DNA of 45,366 nucleotides from Burkholderiales bacterium (GCA_026932235.1 JAIXKR010000120.1:1-45366); one strand, 5' to 3'; positions 1-9,066 are shown, numbered from the stretch's first letter. The notes: generated from the letters alone by a model not told the origin. Numbers and translations are program-made.

Positions 1-3
1 GGG

Positions 4-390
4 GTGCGCCAGCCGCTGTGCGCCGACATCGACGGTTTCAGTCTGCACGCCGCGGCGCGGGTCGAGGCACACGACCGCAAGCGGCTGGAGCAGTTGTGCC
101 GCTACATCGCGCGGCCAGCGCTGTCGGAGGAGAGGATCCAGGCACGGCCGCACCGCATTGGCTGGGCGCGGCTGCTCGAGCGAGTCTTGGCCATCGACAT
201 GCCGCACTGTCCCAACGGCGGTGGCGGCGAACTGAAGATCATCGCGGCCATCCTGCAGCGGCCGGTGGTCCAGAAGATCCTCACCCACCTGGGGCTGGAT
301 CCGCAGCCGCCACCGCCGAGGGCGGGCGCGCGAGGCTGGACAGGACCGAGGCCGCCTCAGCCGCGTCGGGGCGCGCATCTACGCGCATAG
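4..390 (+). pseudogene. IS91-family transposase remnant (internally deleted)
   Basis: The frame encodes two recognisable pieces of an IS91/IS801-type (Y2) transposase. Residues about 20-42 carry the D-R-K-R-L-E-Q-L-C-R-Y-I motif. The tail carries H-R-I-G-W-A-R-L-L-E-R-V and then E-L-K-I-I-A-A-I-L. From memory of the family, some 80-90 residues normally lie between R-P-A-L and H-R-I-G-W; here they are adjacent, so the centre is deleted. The terminal zinc-ribbon Cys is also altered (C-P-N-G-G instead of C-P-N-C-G). The 5' end, with the catalytic tyrosines, lies outside the window or is lost. It should be inactive. It abuts decayed transporter pieces, which suggests insertion followed by deletion at this locus. 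Confidence 0.75.
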
Positions 391-432
391 TATCCTGCAG
401 GTGCCGTACGCGCGATCCGCGCCCGGTCGGCG

Positions 433-634
433 CGCCAGTACGCCTTGGCGGGCGGCCAGATCCGCAAGGGTGTGGAGATGGCTCGCCGACATCAACGCCA
501 AGGGTGGGGTGCTCGGACAGAGGCTCGTGCTCGAGGTCGGCGAGGACGCCTGCAACCCCAAGCAGGCGGTGTCGGTGGCCAACACCATGGTCAACAAGAA
601 GATCGTCTTCATGCATGGCCACGGGTGCTCGAGC
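433..634 (+). pseudogene. livK fragment (branched-chain amino-acid binding protein), frameshifted
   Basis: Translation begins with Q-Y-A-L-A-G-G-Q-I-R-K-G-V-E-M-A in one frame. At about 478-484 it continues as L-A-D-I-N-A-K-G-G-V-L-G-Q-R-L in the next frame, through A-N-T-M-V-N-K-K-I-V-F-M-H-G-H. These are the first-lobe motifs of LivK/LivJ-type periplasmic binding proteins. A 2-base loss (ATG-GC-CTCGCC expected) would explain the frame change. Signal peptide, start codon and the C-terminal three quarters are missing. The 3' boundary with the next fragment is approximate. Confidence 0.75.
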
Positions 635-915
635 CGCGGCTGGCGCCGCTCATCCCGGCGATCGGCATGTCGATCTTCGTGAAGAACCTCGTGCAGGTGA
701 TGCAGGGTGCGCGCGTGAAGCCTATTGCGCCGGTACTCGTGGGCGGCGTCGAGCTCGGCGCCAGCGGTGACCAGACGATTCACCTGGCCTGGACGCAGCT
801 TCTCATCATCGTTGTCACCGTGGTGCTGATGCTGGCCTTCACCTGGCTCATCACACAGACCACCTTCGGACGCCGGCAGCGCGCCTGCGAGCAGGACCGC
901 ACCATGACCGCGCTG
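635..915 (+). pseudogene. livH fragment (branched-chain amino-acid permease)
   Basis: The sequence from R-L-A-P-L-I-P-A-I-G-M-S-I-F to R-A-C-E-Q-D-R-T-M-T-A-L-L matches the central part of LivH permeases. It contains one hydrophobic segment (L-L-I-I-V-V-T-V-V-L-M-L-A-F-T-W) at about 799-850. N-terminal membrane segments and everything after the E-Q-D-R-T-M motif are absent. It runs on in frame into a LivF tail, so it cannot make a functional channel. The start boundary is approximate. Confidence 0.75.
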
Positions 916-1161
916 CTGGACGAGCCGTCGCTGGGCCTGGCGCCGCTCTACATCCGCAAGATCGTCCAGATCGTGCGCGAGCTCGACCGCGACGCCGGCA
1001 TGACCATCCTGCGCGTCGAGCAGAACGCCAACCACGCGCTGCGCGTGGCGCATCGCGCCTACGTGCTGCAGCACGGCGAGATCGTGCTCGCCGGCAGCGG
1101 CGCCGAACTGCTCGCAAGCCCCGAGGTGCGCGCAGCCTACCTGGAGGGCGGCCACGCCTGA
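913..1161 (+). pseudogene. livF fragment (C-terminal part of ABC ATPase) fused to livH fragment
   Basis: L-L-D-E-P-S-L-G-L-A-P-L is the LivF Walker B/D-loop. It is followed by I-V-Q-I-V-R-E-L and by V-E-Q-N-A-N-H-A-L with the switch-region pattern, ending A-A-Y-L-E-G-G-H-A as LivF proteins do. Walker A, Q-loop and signature motif are gone. The junction falls in a shared Leu-Leu (CTGCTG), so LivH and LivF are fused in frame. The lost material would be the end of livH, all of livM and livG, and the first half of livF, if the ancestor had the usual K-H-M-G-F order. Sequence details differ from the LivF at 38407-39117, so it is not a copy of that gene. Confidence 0.75.
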
Positions 1162-1255
1162 TCCGCGCCTGCGCGCGCCGCGCCCCTGGTGCGCGGGCGG
1201 CAGCCTCGCCTACCCGGCCGGGGCGGTGAAGGCGATGGAGGCGGCGCGGCGGATG

Positions 1256-1308
1256 AAGGCGGCAGAAGCGGCAAAGGCGGCAAGAGCGGCAAAGGCGGCA
1301 AGAGCGGC
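1256..1308. repeat. Short tandem repeat, 18-bp unit
   Basis: Two perfect copies of an 18-base GGC/AAG-rich unit occupy 1273-1290 and 1291-1308. A diverged 17-base copy precedes them at 1256-1272. The tract lies in the non-coding stretch between the livF remnant and the double-CxxC gene. Open frames through it give only low-complexity Ala/Lys/Arg or Gly/Lys/Ser peptides. Confidence 0.6.
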
Positions 1309-1334
1309 GAGGGCGCTGTGCGCGCCCGAAATGG

Positions 1335-1359
1335 CGAGGGCCCGCATGGCGGGCCCTCG
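1335..1359 (-). terminator. Hairpin, putative terminator of the 1405-1671 gene
   Basis: A perfect 11-bp inverted repeat (CGAGGGCCCGC / GCGGGCCCTCG) with a 3-base loop lies 45 bases beyond the stop codon of the minus-strand gene. No T-tract follows, as is frequent in GC-rich genomes, so an intrinsic terminator is likely but not certain. Confidence 0.5.
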
Positions 1360-1404
1360 GGGGGTCGAGAGGCGCTCGGGCTCGTCTGCCTGCGCGCTTG
1401 TGCC

Positions 1405-1671
1405 TCAGGCCGCGCGTGAGGCCGCCGCTGCGGCGCTGACGCCCAGGCAGCTGTTGCAACGCCCCAGGCCGCGCAGACGCGGGTCGGGCTTGCCGTCGCC
1501 GGTCTTGAAATTGGCGTGGCAGCGGATGCAGACGTACATCTTCGAGCTCGACATCATCGGCTTCACGCCGGGCTCGGCATTGGGGCGGGCCGCGGTGTAC
1601 TCGGCTTGCGTCTGGCGAAGCTTGACACCGTTGGCGGAGGTGGTGGCGGGTTGGGCGCGACGTGTGGCCAT
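1405..1671 (-). CDS. Small hypothetical protein with two CxxC pairs
   Basis: An 88-residue protein of unknown function. After a polar N-terminus it has Y-V-C-I-R-C-H-A-N-F and, some 20 residues later, R-C-N-S-C. The two CxxC pairs 22 residues apart are a plausible single zinc-ribbon or rubredoxin-like knuckle. There is no signal peptide and no heme CxxCH motif, although C-I-R-C-H is C-x-x-C-H by letter. A cytochrome reading is unlikely because export signals are missing. The ATG at 1671 lacks a clear ribosome site; an internal Met just before the first CxxC is an alternative start. The gene lies downstream of the ABC-F gene on the same strand with a 108-base gap, and has its own hairpin beyond the stop. 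Codon use fits the host. Confidence 0.6.
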   Translation of the reverse strand: MATRRAQPATTSANGVKLRQTQAEYTAARPNAEPGVKPMMSSSKMYVCIRCHANFKTGDGKPDPRLRGLGRCNSCLGVSAAAAASRAA

Positions 1672-1779
1672 CGATCGTGGAGGCGGGGCAGGCCTGGGAA
1701 GACAGCGGAGCTGTATTTTCCCCCGAAACCGATGTGCCTGCCCATTCGGGGTCTTGCGGAGGGCTGCGATGGCGAGCGT

Positions 1780-3783
1780 TCAGGTGCTCGCCTGCAGGGT
1801 CTCGAGCTCGTCGTGCGCCTGCAGCCAGCGCTCCTCGAGCTGCTGCACCTCGGCTTCGACGTGCGCCAGGCGGCGGCCGAGCTCGGCGTAGTCCTCGGGC
1901 CGGGCGTCGCTGGCGGCAAGCAGGGCCTGCACCTCGCTGCGTTCGGCGGCAAGGCGCGACAGGCGCTCGTCGATGCGCTGGATCTCGATGCGCAGCGGCC
2001 GCGTGGCTTCGGCCAGGCGCACGCGCGCGAGCTTGCCGGCCTGGCGCTCGTCGCGCGGTGTGGGCGCCTTGGCCGGTGCTTCGGCGGCCATCCTGGCGGG
2101 TGCCTTGGCGCTGTCGCGCGGCGTACCCTGCGCCGCTGCGGCGAGCGGCACTGCGCCGGCGCGGGGCGGTGCGGGCGGCGGCACGCCTTTGGCCGCCGCG
2201 CGTGCGACCTCGAGCAACCAGCGCTGGTAGTCGTCGAGGTCGCCGTCGAAGGGCTGCACGCCGCCGTGTGCGACGAGCCAGAACTCGTCGCAGACCTCGC
2301 GCAGCAGCGCGCGGTCGTGGCTGACGAGCATGACCGTGCCCTCGAACTCGTTGAGCGCGATCGACAAGGCCTGGCGCGTGTCCAGGTCGAGGTGGTTGGT
2401 GGGCTCGTCCAGCAGCAGCAGGTTGGGGCGTTGCCAGACGAGCATGGCCAGCACCAGGCGCGCCTTCTCGCCGCCCGAGAGCGAAGCCACGGCCTGGTTC
2501 ACCATCTCGCCGCCGAAGCGAAAGCCGCCCAGGAAGTCGCGCAGCTCCTGCTCGCGCGCCGGCGGCCCGGCGTCGCGCGCCAGGCGCACGAGGTGCTGCA
2601 GCGGCCCTTCGTCGGGGCGCAGCACGTCCAGCTCCTGCTGCGCGAAGTAGCCGATCTGCAGGCCCTTGCCCTCGGTGATGCGGCCGCCCAGCGCCGGCAG
2701 CACGCGCGCGATGGTCTTCACCAGCGTCGACTTGCCCTGGCCGTTGGCGCCCAGGATGCCGATGCGCTGGCCGGCGAGCACGCTGCGCTGCACGCCGCGC
2801 AGCACCTGCGCCTGGCCGTAGCCGCAGGCGAGCTCGTCGAGCACGAGCATGGGATTGGGCAGGCTTTGCGGCTCGCGGAAGGCGAAGTCGAAATCGCTGG
2901 CGGTGAGCACCGGCGCGAGCTTCTCCATGCGCGCCAGCGCCTTCACGCGGCTTTGTGCCTGGCGCGCCTTGGTCGCCTTGGCCTTGAAGCGGTCGATGAA
3001 GCGCTGCAGGTGCGCGATCTTCTCCTGCTGGCGCGCGTAGGCCGCCTGCGCCTGCTCGATGCGCTCGGCGCGCATGGCCTCGAAGGCGCTGTAGTTGCCG
3101 CTGTAGCGCACGAGACGGCCCTCGTCGAGGTGGACGATGACTTTGCAGATGGCGTCGAGGAACTCGCGGTCGTGGCTGATGACGAGCAGCGTGCCCTCGA
3201 AGCGCGCGAGCCAGGATTCGAGCCAGACCAGGGCGTCCAGGTCGAGGTGGTTCGTCGGCTCGTCCAGCAGCAGCAGATCGGCCGGGCACATCAGCGCGCG
3301 CGCCAGTTGCAGCCGCATGCGCCAGCCGCCGCTGAAGCCGTTCACGGGCGCGTCGAGCTGCCCGGCGCGAAAGCCCAGACCGAGCAGCAGCGCCTGCGCG
3401 CGTGCGCGTGCATCGAAGGCGCCGGCCTCCTCCAGCGCCAGGTGCGCGTGCGCGATCGCGTGGCCGTCGCCTGCGGCTTCGGCCTGTTCGAGGCCGACCT
3501 GTGCGCGCTGCAGCGGCAGATCACCTTGCAGCACGAAGTCGGTCGCGCCCTCGCCCGTCTCGGGCATCTCCTGGGCGACTTCGGCCAGGGTCCAGCGCGG
3601 CGGCATCTGCAGTTCGCCGGCGTCGGCCTGCAGGCGCCCGGCGAGCAGCCCGAAGAGGCTGGACTTGCCCGCGCCGTTGCGGCCGACGAGGCCGACCTTC
3701 TCGCCGGGCTGCAGCGTCAGATTCGCCTGCTCGAGCACCACCCTGGTTCCGCGGCGCAACGTGATGCCGCGCAGCGTGATCAC
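1780..3783 (-). CDS. ABC-F family ATPase (YheS/Uup-like)
   Basis: A soluble protein of 667 residues with two tandem ABC domains and no membrane segments, the ABC-F layout. Members act on the ribosome and modulate translation. Walker A 1 (G-R-N-G-A-G-K-S) has Lys at residue 40 and Walker A 2 (G-A-N-G-Q-G-K-S) has Lys351. Both domains have L-L-L-D-E-P-T-N-H-L-D. The charged linker after the first domain (Y-S-G-N-Y-S onward) is the P-site interaction motif region. The C-terminus is a low-complexity stretch plus a coiled coil ending at the E-E-R-W-L-Q-A-H-D-E-L motif. The GTG start at 3783 is chosen because V-I-T-L-R-G opens the domain and GTG overlaps the prmB TGA (GTGA). An upstream extension would run through prmB. 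YheS is the closest match by length and arrangement. Confidence 0.9.
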   Translation of the reverse strand: MITLRGITLRRGTRVVLEQANLTLQPGEKVGLVGRNGAGKSSLFGLLAGRLQADAGELQMPPRWTLAEVAQEMPETGEGATDFVLQGDLPLQRAQVGLEQAEAAGDGHAIAHAHLALEEAGAFDARARAQALLLGLGFRAGQLDAPVNGFSGGWRMRLQLARALMCPADLLLLDEPTNHLDLDALVWLESWLARFEGTLLVISHDREFLDAICKVIVHLDEGRLVRYSGNYSAFEAMRAERIEQAQAAYARQQEKIAHLQRFIDRFKAKATKARQAQSRVKALARMEKLAPVLTASDFDFAFREPQSLPNPMLVLDELACGYGQAQVLRGVQRSVLAGQRIGILGANGQGKSTLVKTIARVLPALGGRITEGKGLQIGYFAQQELDVLRPDEGPLQHLVRLARDAGPPAREQELRDFLGGFRFGGEMVNQAVASLSGGEKARLVLAMLVWQRPNLLLLDEPTNHLDLDTRQALSIALNEFEGTVMLVSHDRALLREVCDEFWLVAHGGVQPFDGDLDDYQRWLLEVARAAAKGVPPPAPPRAGAVPLAAAAQGTPRDSAKAPARMAAEAPAKAPTPRDERQAGKLARVRLAEATRPLRIEIQRIDERLSRLAAERSEVQALLAASDARPEDYAELGRRLAHVEAEVQQLEERWLQAHDELETLQAST

Positions 3784-4640
3784 GCCAGGTCCTCCGCGGT
3801 CAGCAGCAGCACGGCGTCCGCCCCGGCGCTGGTCTCGATCCACAGCGGCTGCAGGCGCGGGAACGCGGCCTCGAAGTGCGCGCGCTCGTGACCGACCTCG
3901 AGCAGGAGCACGCCGCCCGGCGCCAGGTGTGCGGGCAGGGCCGGCAACAGCGCGCGCACGAAATCCATGCCGTCGTCGCCGCCGGCGAGCGCAAGCGCCG
4001 GCTCGGCCCGGTACTCGTCCGGCAGCGCCTGCATCGCGGCCCGGGTGACGTAGGGCGGGTTGCAGAGCACGAGTTCGTAGCGGCCTTCGGCTGCGGCGAG
4101 GCCGTCGCCCCGGCGCAAGCGCACACGCGAGGCGAGGCCGTGGCGTTCGACGTTGCGCGCGGCGACCGCGAGCGCATCGGCCGAGACGTCGGTGGCGTCG
4201 ACGCGCGCCTGCGGCCAGGCCAAGGCCGCGAATACCGCGAGGCTGCCGTTGCCCGTGCAGAGGTCGAGGATGCGTTGCGGCGGCGCGGCCAGCCAGGGCT
4301 CGGCCAGGCCTTCGACGATGACTTCGGCGATCGGCGAGCGCGGCACGATCACGCGCTCGTCGACGAAGAAGGGCAGGCCGTGCAGCCAGGCTTCGCCGGT
4401 GAGGTAGGCCGCAGGCCTGCGCGTGGCGATGCGCTGCGCGACGAGCGCGTCGACCGCGGCGGCGTCGTCGGCCGAAAGCTCGCGCGCGGCGGCTTCGTCC
4501 AGCGCGTGCAGCGGCAGGCCCAGGCGCCAGAGCACGAGCCAGGCCGCTTCGTCGAAGGCGTTGTCGGTGCCGTGGCCGAAGCGCACGCCGGCAGCGTCGA
4601 GGCGCGCAGCGGCACGCTCGACGGTCTCGATCAAGGTCAT
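3780..4640 (-). CDS. prmB: Ribosomal protein uL3 glutamine N5-methyltransferase
   Basis: A SAM-dependent methyltransferase of 286 residues. PrmB modifies a glutamine of 50S protein L3 and HemK/PrmC modifies release factors. Motif I is [11 protein letters not shown] and the catalytic N-P-P-Y is in L-C-N-P-P-Y-V-T-R. The N-terminal helical domain has the [11 protein letters not shown] motif shared by PrmB and PrmC. Assignment to PrmB rests on [14 protein letters not shown], the PrmB form of the substrate loop, and on the absence of prfA nearby. The ATG at 4640 overlaps the dapE stop by 4 bases, and its own stop overlaps the ABC-F start by 4, implying translational coupling in a translation-related pair. 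Confidence 0.9.
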   Translation of the reverse strand: MTLIETVERAAARLDAAGVRFGHGTDNAFDEAAWLVLWRLGLPLHALDEAAARELSADDAAAVDALVAQRIATRRPAAYLTGEAWLHGLPFFVDERVIVPRSPIAEVIVEGLAEPWLAAPPQRILDLCTGNGSLAVFAALAWPQARVDATDVSADALAVAARNVERHGLASRVRLRRGDGLAAAEGRYELVLCNPPYVTRAAMQALPDEYRAEPALALAGGDDGMDFVRALLPALPAHLAPGGVLLLEVGHERAHFEAAFPRLQPLWIETSAGADAVLLLTAEDLA

Positions 4641-5782
4641 GCCAGCAGCAGCTCCAGCGTGCGCCGATAGACGTTCTTCAACGGCTCGATGGCGGCGACC
4701 TCGACGCACTCGTTGGCCTGATGGATGCTCGCGTTCACCGGGCCGAACTCGATCACCTGCTCGCAGATGCGACGGATGAAGCGCCCATCCGAGGTGCCAC
4801 CGCTGGTGGAGAGCTCGGGTGCCAGGCCGCACTCGGCCTGCACCGCCTGCGCCAGCGCCGAGCTCAGGCTGCCGGGCGCGGTGACGAAGGGCTCGGCGCC
4901 CAGCGTCCACGCGATCTCGTGCTCGACGCCGTGGCGCGCGAGCGCTTCCTGCACGCGCGCCTGCAGTGCTTGCGGCGTGGACGCCGGCGCGAAGCGGAAG
5001 TTGAATTCGACGATCGCCTCGCCCGGGATGACGTTGCCCGCGCCGGTGCCGGCGTGGAGGTTGCTGACCTGCCATGTGGTGGGCGGAAAATGCGCATCGC
5101 CTTCGTCCCAGCGCGTGGCGGCCAGTTCGGCGAGCAGCGGCGCCGCGATGTGCACCGGGTTGCGTGCCAGGTGCGGGTAGGCGACGTGCCCTTGCACGCC
5201 GATCACGCGCAGCCGCGCGCTCAGCGAGCCGCGGCGGCCGTTCTTGATCGTGTCGCCCAGGCGTTGCACCGAGGTCGGCTCGCCGACGATGCAGGCCTGC
5301 AGCCGCTGCCCGCGCTGCTGCAGCCATTCGACGATGCGCACCGTGCCGTCGACGGCGTCCGACTCCTCGTCGCTGGTGAGCAGGAAGGCGAGCGCGCCCG
5401 CGTGGTCGGGCTGCGCCGCAACGAATTCCTCCGCGGCGACGACCATCGCCGCCACCGAGGTCTTCATGTCGGCTGCGCCGCGGCCGAAGAGGAAGCCGTT
5501 GCGGTGCGAAGGCACGAAGGGCGGAGTGGCCCAGGCCGCGTCGGGCCCCGGCGGCACGACGTCGGTGTGTCCCGCGAGGCCGACCGTCGGGCCCGGGCGC
5601 TTGCCGCGATGCACGGCCCAGAGGTTGCTGACCACGGCGCCCTGCGGCCCGCGCGGCAAGGCGGTGCACTCGAATCCGGCGGCGGCCAGGCGCTGCGCGA
5701 TCAAAGCCTGGCAGCCGGCATCGTCGGGCGAGACCGAGGGCCGCGCGATCAACTCCTCGGCCAGGCGCAGCGTGGGCGTCAC
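4637..5782 (-). CDS. dapE: Succinyl-diaminopimelate desuccinylase
   Basis: An M20 metallopeptidase of 381 residues that removes succinate from N-succinyl-LL-2,6-diaminopimelate in the lysine and peptidoglycan pathway. Metal and catalytic motifs are visible: G-H-T-D-V-V-P-P-G at residues 71-79, R-G-A-A-D-M-K-T near 110, and T-S-D-E-E-S-D with the catalytic and metal glutamates. The substrate-binding [11 protein letters not shown] motif and the terminal H-Q-A-N-E-C-V motif are intact. The GTG start at 5782 overlaps the TGA of the pilus ATPase gene (GTGA). It acts two steps after DapD and one after DapC, both encoded upstream in the same run. Confidence 0.95.
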   Translation of the reverse strand: MTPTLRLAEELIARPSVSPDDAGCQALIAQRLAAAGFECTALPRGPQGAVVSNLWAVHRGKRPGPTVGLAGHTDVVPPGPDAAWATPPFVPSHRNGFLFGRGAADMKTSVAAMVVAAEEFVAAQPDHAGALAFLLTSDEESDAVDGTVRIVEWLQQRGQRLQACIVGEPTSVQRLGDTIKNGRRGSLSARLRVIGVQGHVAYPHLARNPVHIAAPLLAELAATRWDEGDAHFPPTTWQVSNLHAGTGAGNVIPGEAIVEFNFRFAPASTPQALQARVQEALARHGVEHEIAWTLGAEPFVTAPGSLSSALAQAVQAECGLAPELSTSGGTSDGRFIRRICEQVIEFGPVNASIHQANECVEVAAIEPLKNVYRRTLELLLA

Positions 5783-6966
5783 TTGCGCACCATCCACGGC
5801 GCCACCGCGGCGCCGTCGTCGGGGCGCACGTCGAGCGTGATCTCGGTGAAGCTGGCGTGCTCGGGCTCCTCCTCCTTCTTCGGCGCCGCGCGCGAAGCCG
5901 GGCTCAGCTCGTTCTGCAGCCGCCACAGCAGGTTGGTCGGCGAATCGGCGTGGGCCATGCCCTCGTCGCGCGTCACGGTGTTCTCGGTGATCAGGCGCGC
6001 GATGTCCTGCTCGAAGGTCTGCGATCCCTCGGCCATCGATTTCTCCATCGCCTCCTTCACGGCCGAGAAGTCGCCCTTCTCGATCAGTTCGGAGACGTAC
6101 TTCGAGTTCAGCAGCACCTCGACCGCCGGGATGCGGCCGCCGACGTTGCTGCGCAGGAGGCGCTGCGAGACGATCGCCCGCAGGCCCGAGGCGAGGTCGG
6201 AGAGCAGCGCCGGGCGCGACTCCGGCGTGTAGAAGGAGAGGATGCGCCCGAGCGCGTGGTAGCTGTTGTTGGCGTGCAGCGTGGCCAGCACGAGGTGGCC
6301 GGAGAGCGCGTAGCTGATCGCCGAGGTCATGGTCTCGCGGTCGCGGATCTCCCCGATGAGGATGCAGTCCGGCGCCTGGCGCAGCGCGTTCTTCAGCGCC
6401 ACCTGCAGCGAGGCGGTGTCGCGCCCGACCTCGCGCTGGTTGACGATCGAGCGCTTGTTGCTGAAGAGGAACTCGATCGGGTCCTCGATGGTGAGGATGT
6501 GGCCGGTGAGCTGCTGGTTGCGCCACTCGAGCATCGACGCCAGCGTCGTGCTCTTGCCGGTGCCGGTGGCGCCCACCATGAGGATGAGGCCTCGCTTCTC
6601 GACCACGAGCTGCGAGAGCATCGCCGGCACGCCCAGCGAATCGAGCGAAGGAATCTCCTGCGGGATGCAGCGGAAGACCGCGGCGATGCTGCCGCGCTGC
6701 TTGAAGGCCGAGAGCCGGAAGCTGCCCACGCGCGCCACGCCGATGCCGACGTTGAGCTCGCCGGTGTCGTCGAGCTCCTCGAGCTGCTGCGGCGTCAGCA
6801 GCTCGGCCAGGAGCTGGCGCGTCTGCGTGGGCGTGAGCAGCTGGTCCGAGAGCTGCATGATCTGGCCGTGGATCTTGATGAGGATCGGCGTGTTCGCCGA
6901 CATGTAGACGTCGGAGGCGTTCTTCTCGGCCATCAGCCGCAACACGCGTTCCATGTTGGCGCTCAT
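5779..6966 (-). CDS. pilU: PilT/PilU family type IV pilus retraction ATPase
   Basis: A hexameric secretion-type ATPase of 395 residues that powers pilus retraction at the inner membrane. It has an N-terminal PAS-like domain and Walker [10 protein letters not shown] with Lys138. The Asp box is L-T-I-E-D-P-I-E-F, Walker B is [10 protein letters not shown], and the His box is [13 protein letters not shown] Pro/Glu-rich C-terminal tail of about 60 residues extends beyond the PilT core, as in PilU. PilU rather than PilT is chosen for length and the C-terminal tail; no pilT adjoins it. It lies between dapD (30-base gap) and dapE (4-base overlap), a biosynthetic context with no mechanistic link to pili. 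Another pilus gene, pilZ, lies at 25027. Confidence 0.85.
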   Translation of the reverse strand: MSANMERVLRLMAEKNASDVYMSANTPILIKIHGQIMQLSDQLLTPTQTRQLLAELLTPQQLEELDDTGELNVGIGVARVGSFRLSAFKQRGSIAAVFRCIPQEIPSLDSLGVPAMLSQLVVEKRGLILMVGATGTGKSTTLASMLEWRNQQLTGHILTIEDPIEFLFSNKRSIVNQREVGRDTASLQVALKNALRQAPDCILIGEIRDRETMTSAISYALSGHLVLATLHANNSYHALGRILSFYTPESRPALLSDLASGLRAIVSQRLLRSNVGGRIPAVEVLLNSKYVSELIEKGDFSAVKEAMEKSMAEGSQTFEQDIARLITENTVTRDEGMAHADSPTNLLWRLQNELSPASRAAPKKEEEPEHASFTEITLDVRPDDGAAVAPWMVRK

Positions 6967-6996
6967 CGAGGGTCTCCCGGCCGGTGCGCGCGCCCC

Positions 6997-7830
6997 TCAG
7001 GCGCGCAGCAATTCGTTGATGCTGGTCTTGCTGCGCGTCCTGGCGTCGACGCGCTTGACGATGACCGCGGCGTAAAGGCCGTAGGGCTGGCCGTCGGCCG
7101 CGGTTCGGGGCAGGCTGCCGCTCACCACCACCGAGCCGCTGGGGACGCGGCCGTAGATCAGCTTGCCGGTGTTGCGCTCGAAGATCGGCGTGCTCTGGCC
7201 GATGAAAACGCCCATGCCGAGGACCGAGTTCTCTTCCACGATGACGCCCTCGACGACCTCGGAACGCGCGCCGATGAAGCAGTTGTCCTCGATGATCGTC
7301 GGGCCCGCCTGCAGCGGCTCGAGCACGCCGCCGATGCCCACGCCGCCCGAGAGGTGCACGTTCTTGCCGATCTGCGCGCACGAGCCCACCGTGGCCCAGG
7401 TGTCGACCATGGTTCCTTCGTCGACGTAGGCGCCGATGTTCACGTAGCTCGGCATCATCACGACGTCGCGCGCGAGGTAGCTGCCGCGCCGCGCCACCGC
7501 CGGCGGCACGACGCGGATGCCTGTGGCCTGCATCGCCTCGGGGCTGGCATGCGCGAACTTGGTGTGCACCTTGTCGAAGAAGCTCAGGTCGCCGGCGCGC
7601 ACGAGCTGGTTGTCGTGCAGGCGAAACGACAGCAGCACCGCCTTCTTCACCCACGCGTTCAGGCGCCAGCGGCCGACGCCCAGGCGCTCGGCCACGCGCA
7701 GCCGCCCGGCGTTGAGTTCGGCGATGACGTGCTCCACCGCGTCGACGATCTTCGGGTCGGCGGTGGCGGGGGAGAGCGCGGCCCGGCCGTCCCAGGCGAG
7801 GTCGATGAGGTCTTGCAGATCGGTGGTCAT
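6997..7830 (-). CDS. dapD: Tetrahydrodipicolinate N-succinyltransferase
   Basis: A 277-residue left-handed beta-helix acyltransferase. It transfers succinyl from succinyl-CoA to tetrahydrodipicolinate, committing the succinylase branch of lysine/diaminopimelate synthesis. The N-terminal helical domain is followed by hexapeptide repeats running through [16 protein letters not shown] and [10 protein letters not shown]. The conserved F-F-D-K and M-M-P-S-Y-V-N motifs are present. The start is the ATG at 7830, which overlaps the dapC TGA (ATGA); an in-frame extension to 7878 would lie inside dapC and has no conserved content. Confidence 0.95.
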   Translation of the reverse strand: MTTDLQDLIDLAWDGRAALSPATADPKIVDAVEHVIAELNAGRLRVAERLGVGRWRLNAWVKKAVLLSFRLHDNQLVRAGDLSFFDKVHTKFAHASPEAMQATGIRVVPPAVARRGSYLARDVVMMPSYVNIGAYVDEGTMVDTWATVGSCAQIGKNVHLSGGVGIGGVLEPLQAGPTIIEDNCFIGARSEVVEGVIVEENSVLGMGVFIGQSTPIFERNTGKLIYGRVPSGSVVVSGSLPRTAADGQPYGLYAAVIVKRVDARTRSKTSINELLRA

Positions 7831-9029
7831 GCGAGGCTTTGCGCGTAGGTCACGATGCGCTGCGCGGCCTCGAGGCATTCGTCGACCCCGGCCACCAGCG
7901 CCAGGCGGATGCGCCCGACACCCGGGTTGCGCCCTTGTGCGCCGCGCGCGAGCAGGCTGCCCGGCAGCACCGTCACATTGTATTGAGCGAGCAGGCCCCG
8001 GGCCCAGGCGACGTCGTCACCGCCGCACTGCGCGCCGATTCCTGCCCAGAGGTAGAAGCCGGCATCGGGCAGGCGCACGTCGAGCACGCGCGCGAGCAGA
8101 GGCGTCACCTGCTCGAACTTGCGGCGATAGAGCGCGCGGTTGGCGGCGACGTGCGCCTCGTCGCTCCATGCGGCGATGCTTGCCGCCTGCACCATGCCGC
8201 CCATCGCGCTGCCGTGGTAGGTGCGGTAGAGCAGGAAGGGCCGGATCAGCCCGGCGTCGCCGGCGACGAAGCCCGAGCGCATTCCCGGAACGTTGCTGCG
8301 TTTGGAGAGGCTGGTGAAGGCCACGAGGCGAGGAAAGTCGCGCCGCCCGAGTGCCGCCGCGGCCTGCAGCGCACCCAGCGGCGGCTGCCCGCCGAACCAG
8401 ATCTCCGAGTAGCACTCGTCGCTGGCGATGACGAAGCCGTGCCGGTCGGAAAGGGCGAACAGGCGCTCCCACTCGGCCAGCGGCATCACCGCGCCGGTGG
8501 GGTTGCCCGGCGAGCAGACGTAGAGCAGCTGCGTGCGCGCCCAGGTCGCGTCGTCGATGCTGGCCCAGTCCGCGGCGAAGTTGCGCGCCGGATCGCTGTC
8601 GGCGAGCGCGGTGCGCGCGCCCGCGAGCAGCGCGGCACCCTCGTAGATCTGATAGAAGGGGTTGGGGCAGACGACGGTGGGGTCGGGCCGGGACGGGTCG
8701 ATCACCACCTGAGCGAAGGCGAACAAGGCCTCGCGCGAGCCGTTCACAGGCAGCAATTGCGTTGCCGGGTCCACCTGCACACCGTAGCGCCGCTGCAGCC
8801 AGGCGGCGCAGGCCGCGCGCAGTTCGGTGCTGCCGGCGGTGGCGGGGTAGCTCGACAAGGCCGCGAGGCTGGCGCCCAGGGCTTCGTGCACGAGGGCCGG
8901 CGCGGCATGCCGCGGCTCCCCGATGCCGAGGTTGATCGGCGGCAGCGAATCCGGCGGGCAAAGGCCTTCGGTGAGCGCGCGCCAGCGCTCGAAGGGATAG
9001 GGGTGCAGGCGCTGCAGCAGCGGGTTCAT
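7827..9029 (-). CDS. dapC: N-succinyldiaminopimelate aminotransferase
   Basis: A PLP-dependent class I/II aminotransferase of 400 residues. It converts N-succinyl-2-amino-6-ketopimelate to N-succinyl-LL-diaminopimelate with glutamate as donor. The Schiff-base lysine is in F-T-S-L-S-K-R-S-N. Other fold markers are the cofactor loop [26 protein letters not shown], and a C-terminal arginine in G-R-I-R-L-A-L-V. Position next to dapD and dapE separates DapC from general aspartate aminotransferases. The start at 9029 opens the N-terminal [13 protein letters not shown] motif typical of DapC. A 37-base gap separates it from the SET-domain gene upstream. Confidence 0.93.
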   Translation of the reverse strand: MNPLLQRLHPYPFERWRALTEGLCPPDSLPPINLGIGEPRHAAPALVHEALGASLAALSSYPATAGSTELRAACAAWLQRRYGVQVDPATQLLPVNGSREALFAFAQVVIDPSRPDPTVVCPNPFYQIYEGAALLAGARTALADSDPARNFAADWASIDDATWARTQLLYVCSPGNPTGAVMPLAEWERLFALSDRHGFVIASDECYSEIWFGGQPPLGALQAAAALGRRDFPRLVAFTSLSKRSNVPGMRSGFVAGDAGLIRPFLLYRTYHGSAMGGMVQAASIAAWSDEAHVAANRALYRRKFEQVTPLLARVLDVRLPDAGFYLWAGIGAQCGGDDVAWARGLLAQYNVTVLPGSLLARGAQGRNPGVGRIRLALVAGVDECLEAAQRIVTYAQSLA

Positions 9030-9066
9030 CGGTTGCGCGGCCGGGGCCGTCGTCGGGGGCCGGCCG

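Noticed and set aside
1189-1419. Short open frame over the 18-bp repeat
   Set aside because: The product is a low-complexity Gly/Lys/Ser peptide encoded by the tandem repeat; no ribosome site and no homology expected.
1405-1671. C-I-R-C-H as a c-type heme site
   Set aside because: No signal peptide and no distal Met ligand context; the second CxxC makes a zinc-ribbon reading more likely.
851-3289. Very long Arg/Ala-rich minus-strand frame across the ABC-F gene
   Set aside because: It is an out-of-frame shadow typical of 70 percent GC coding DNA; composition is biased and no motif is present.
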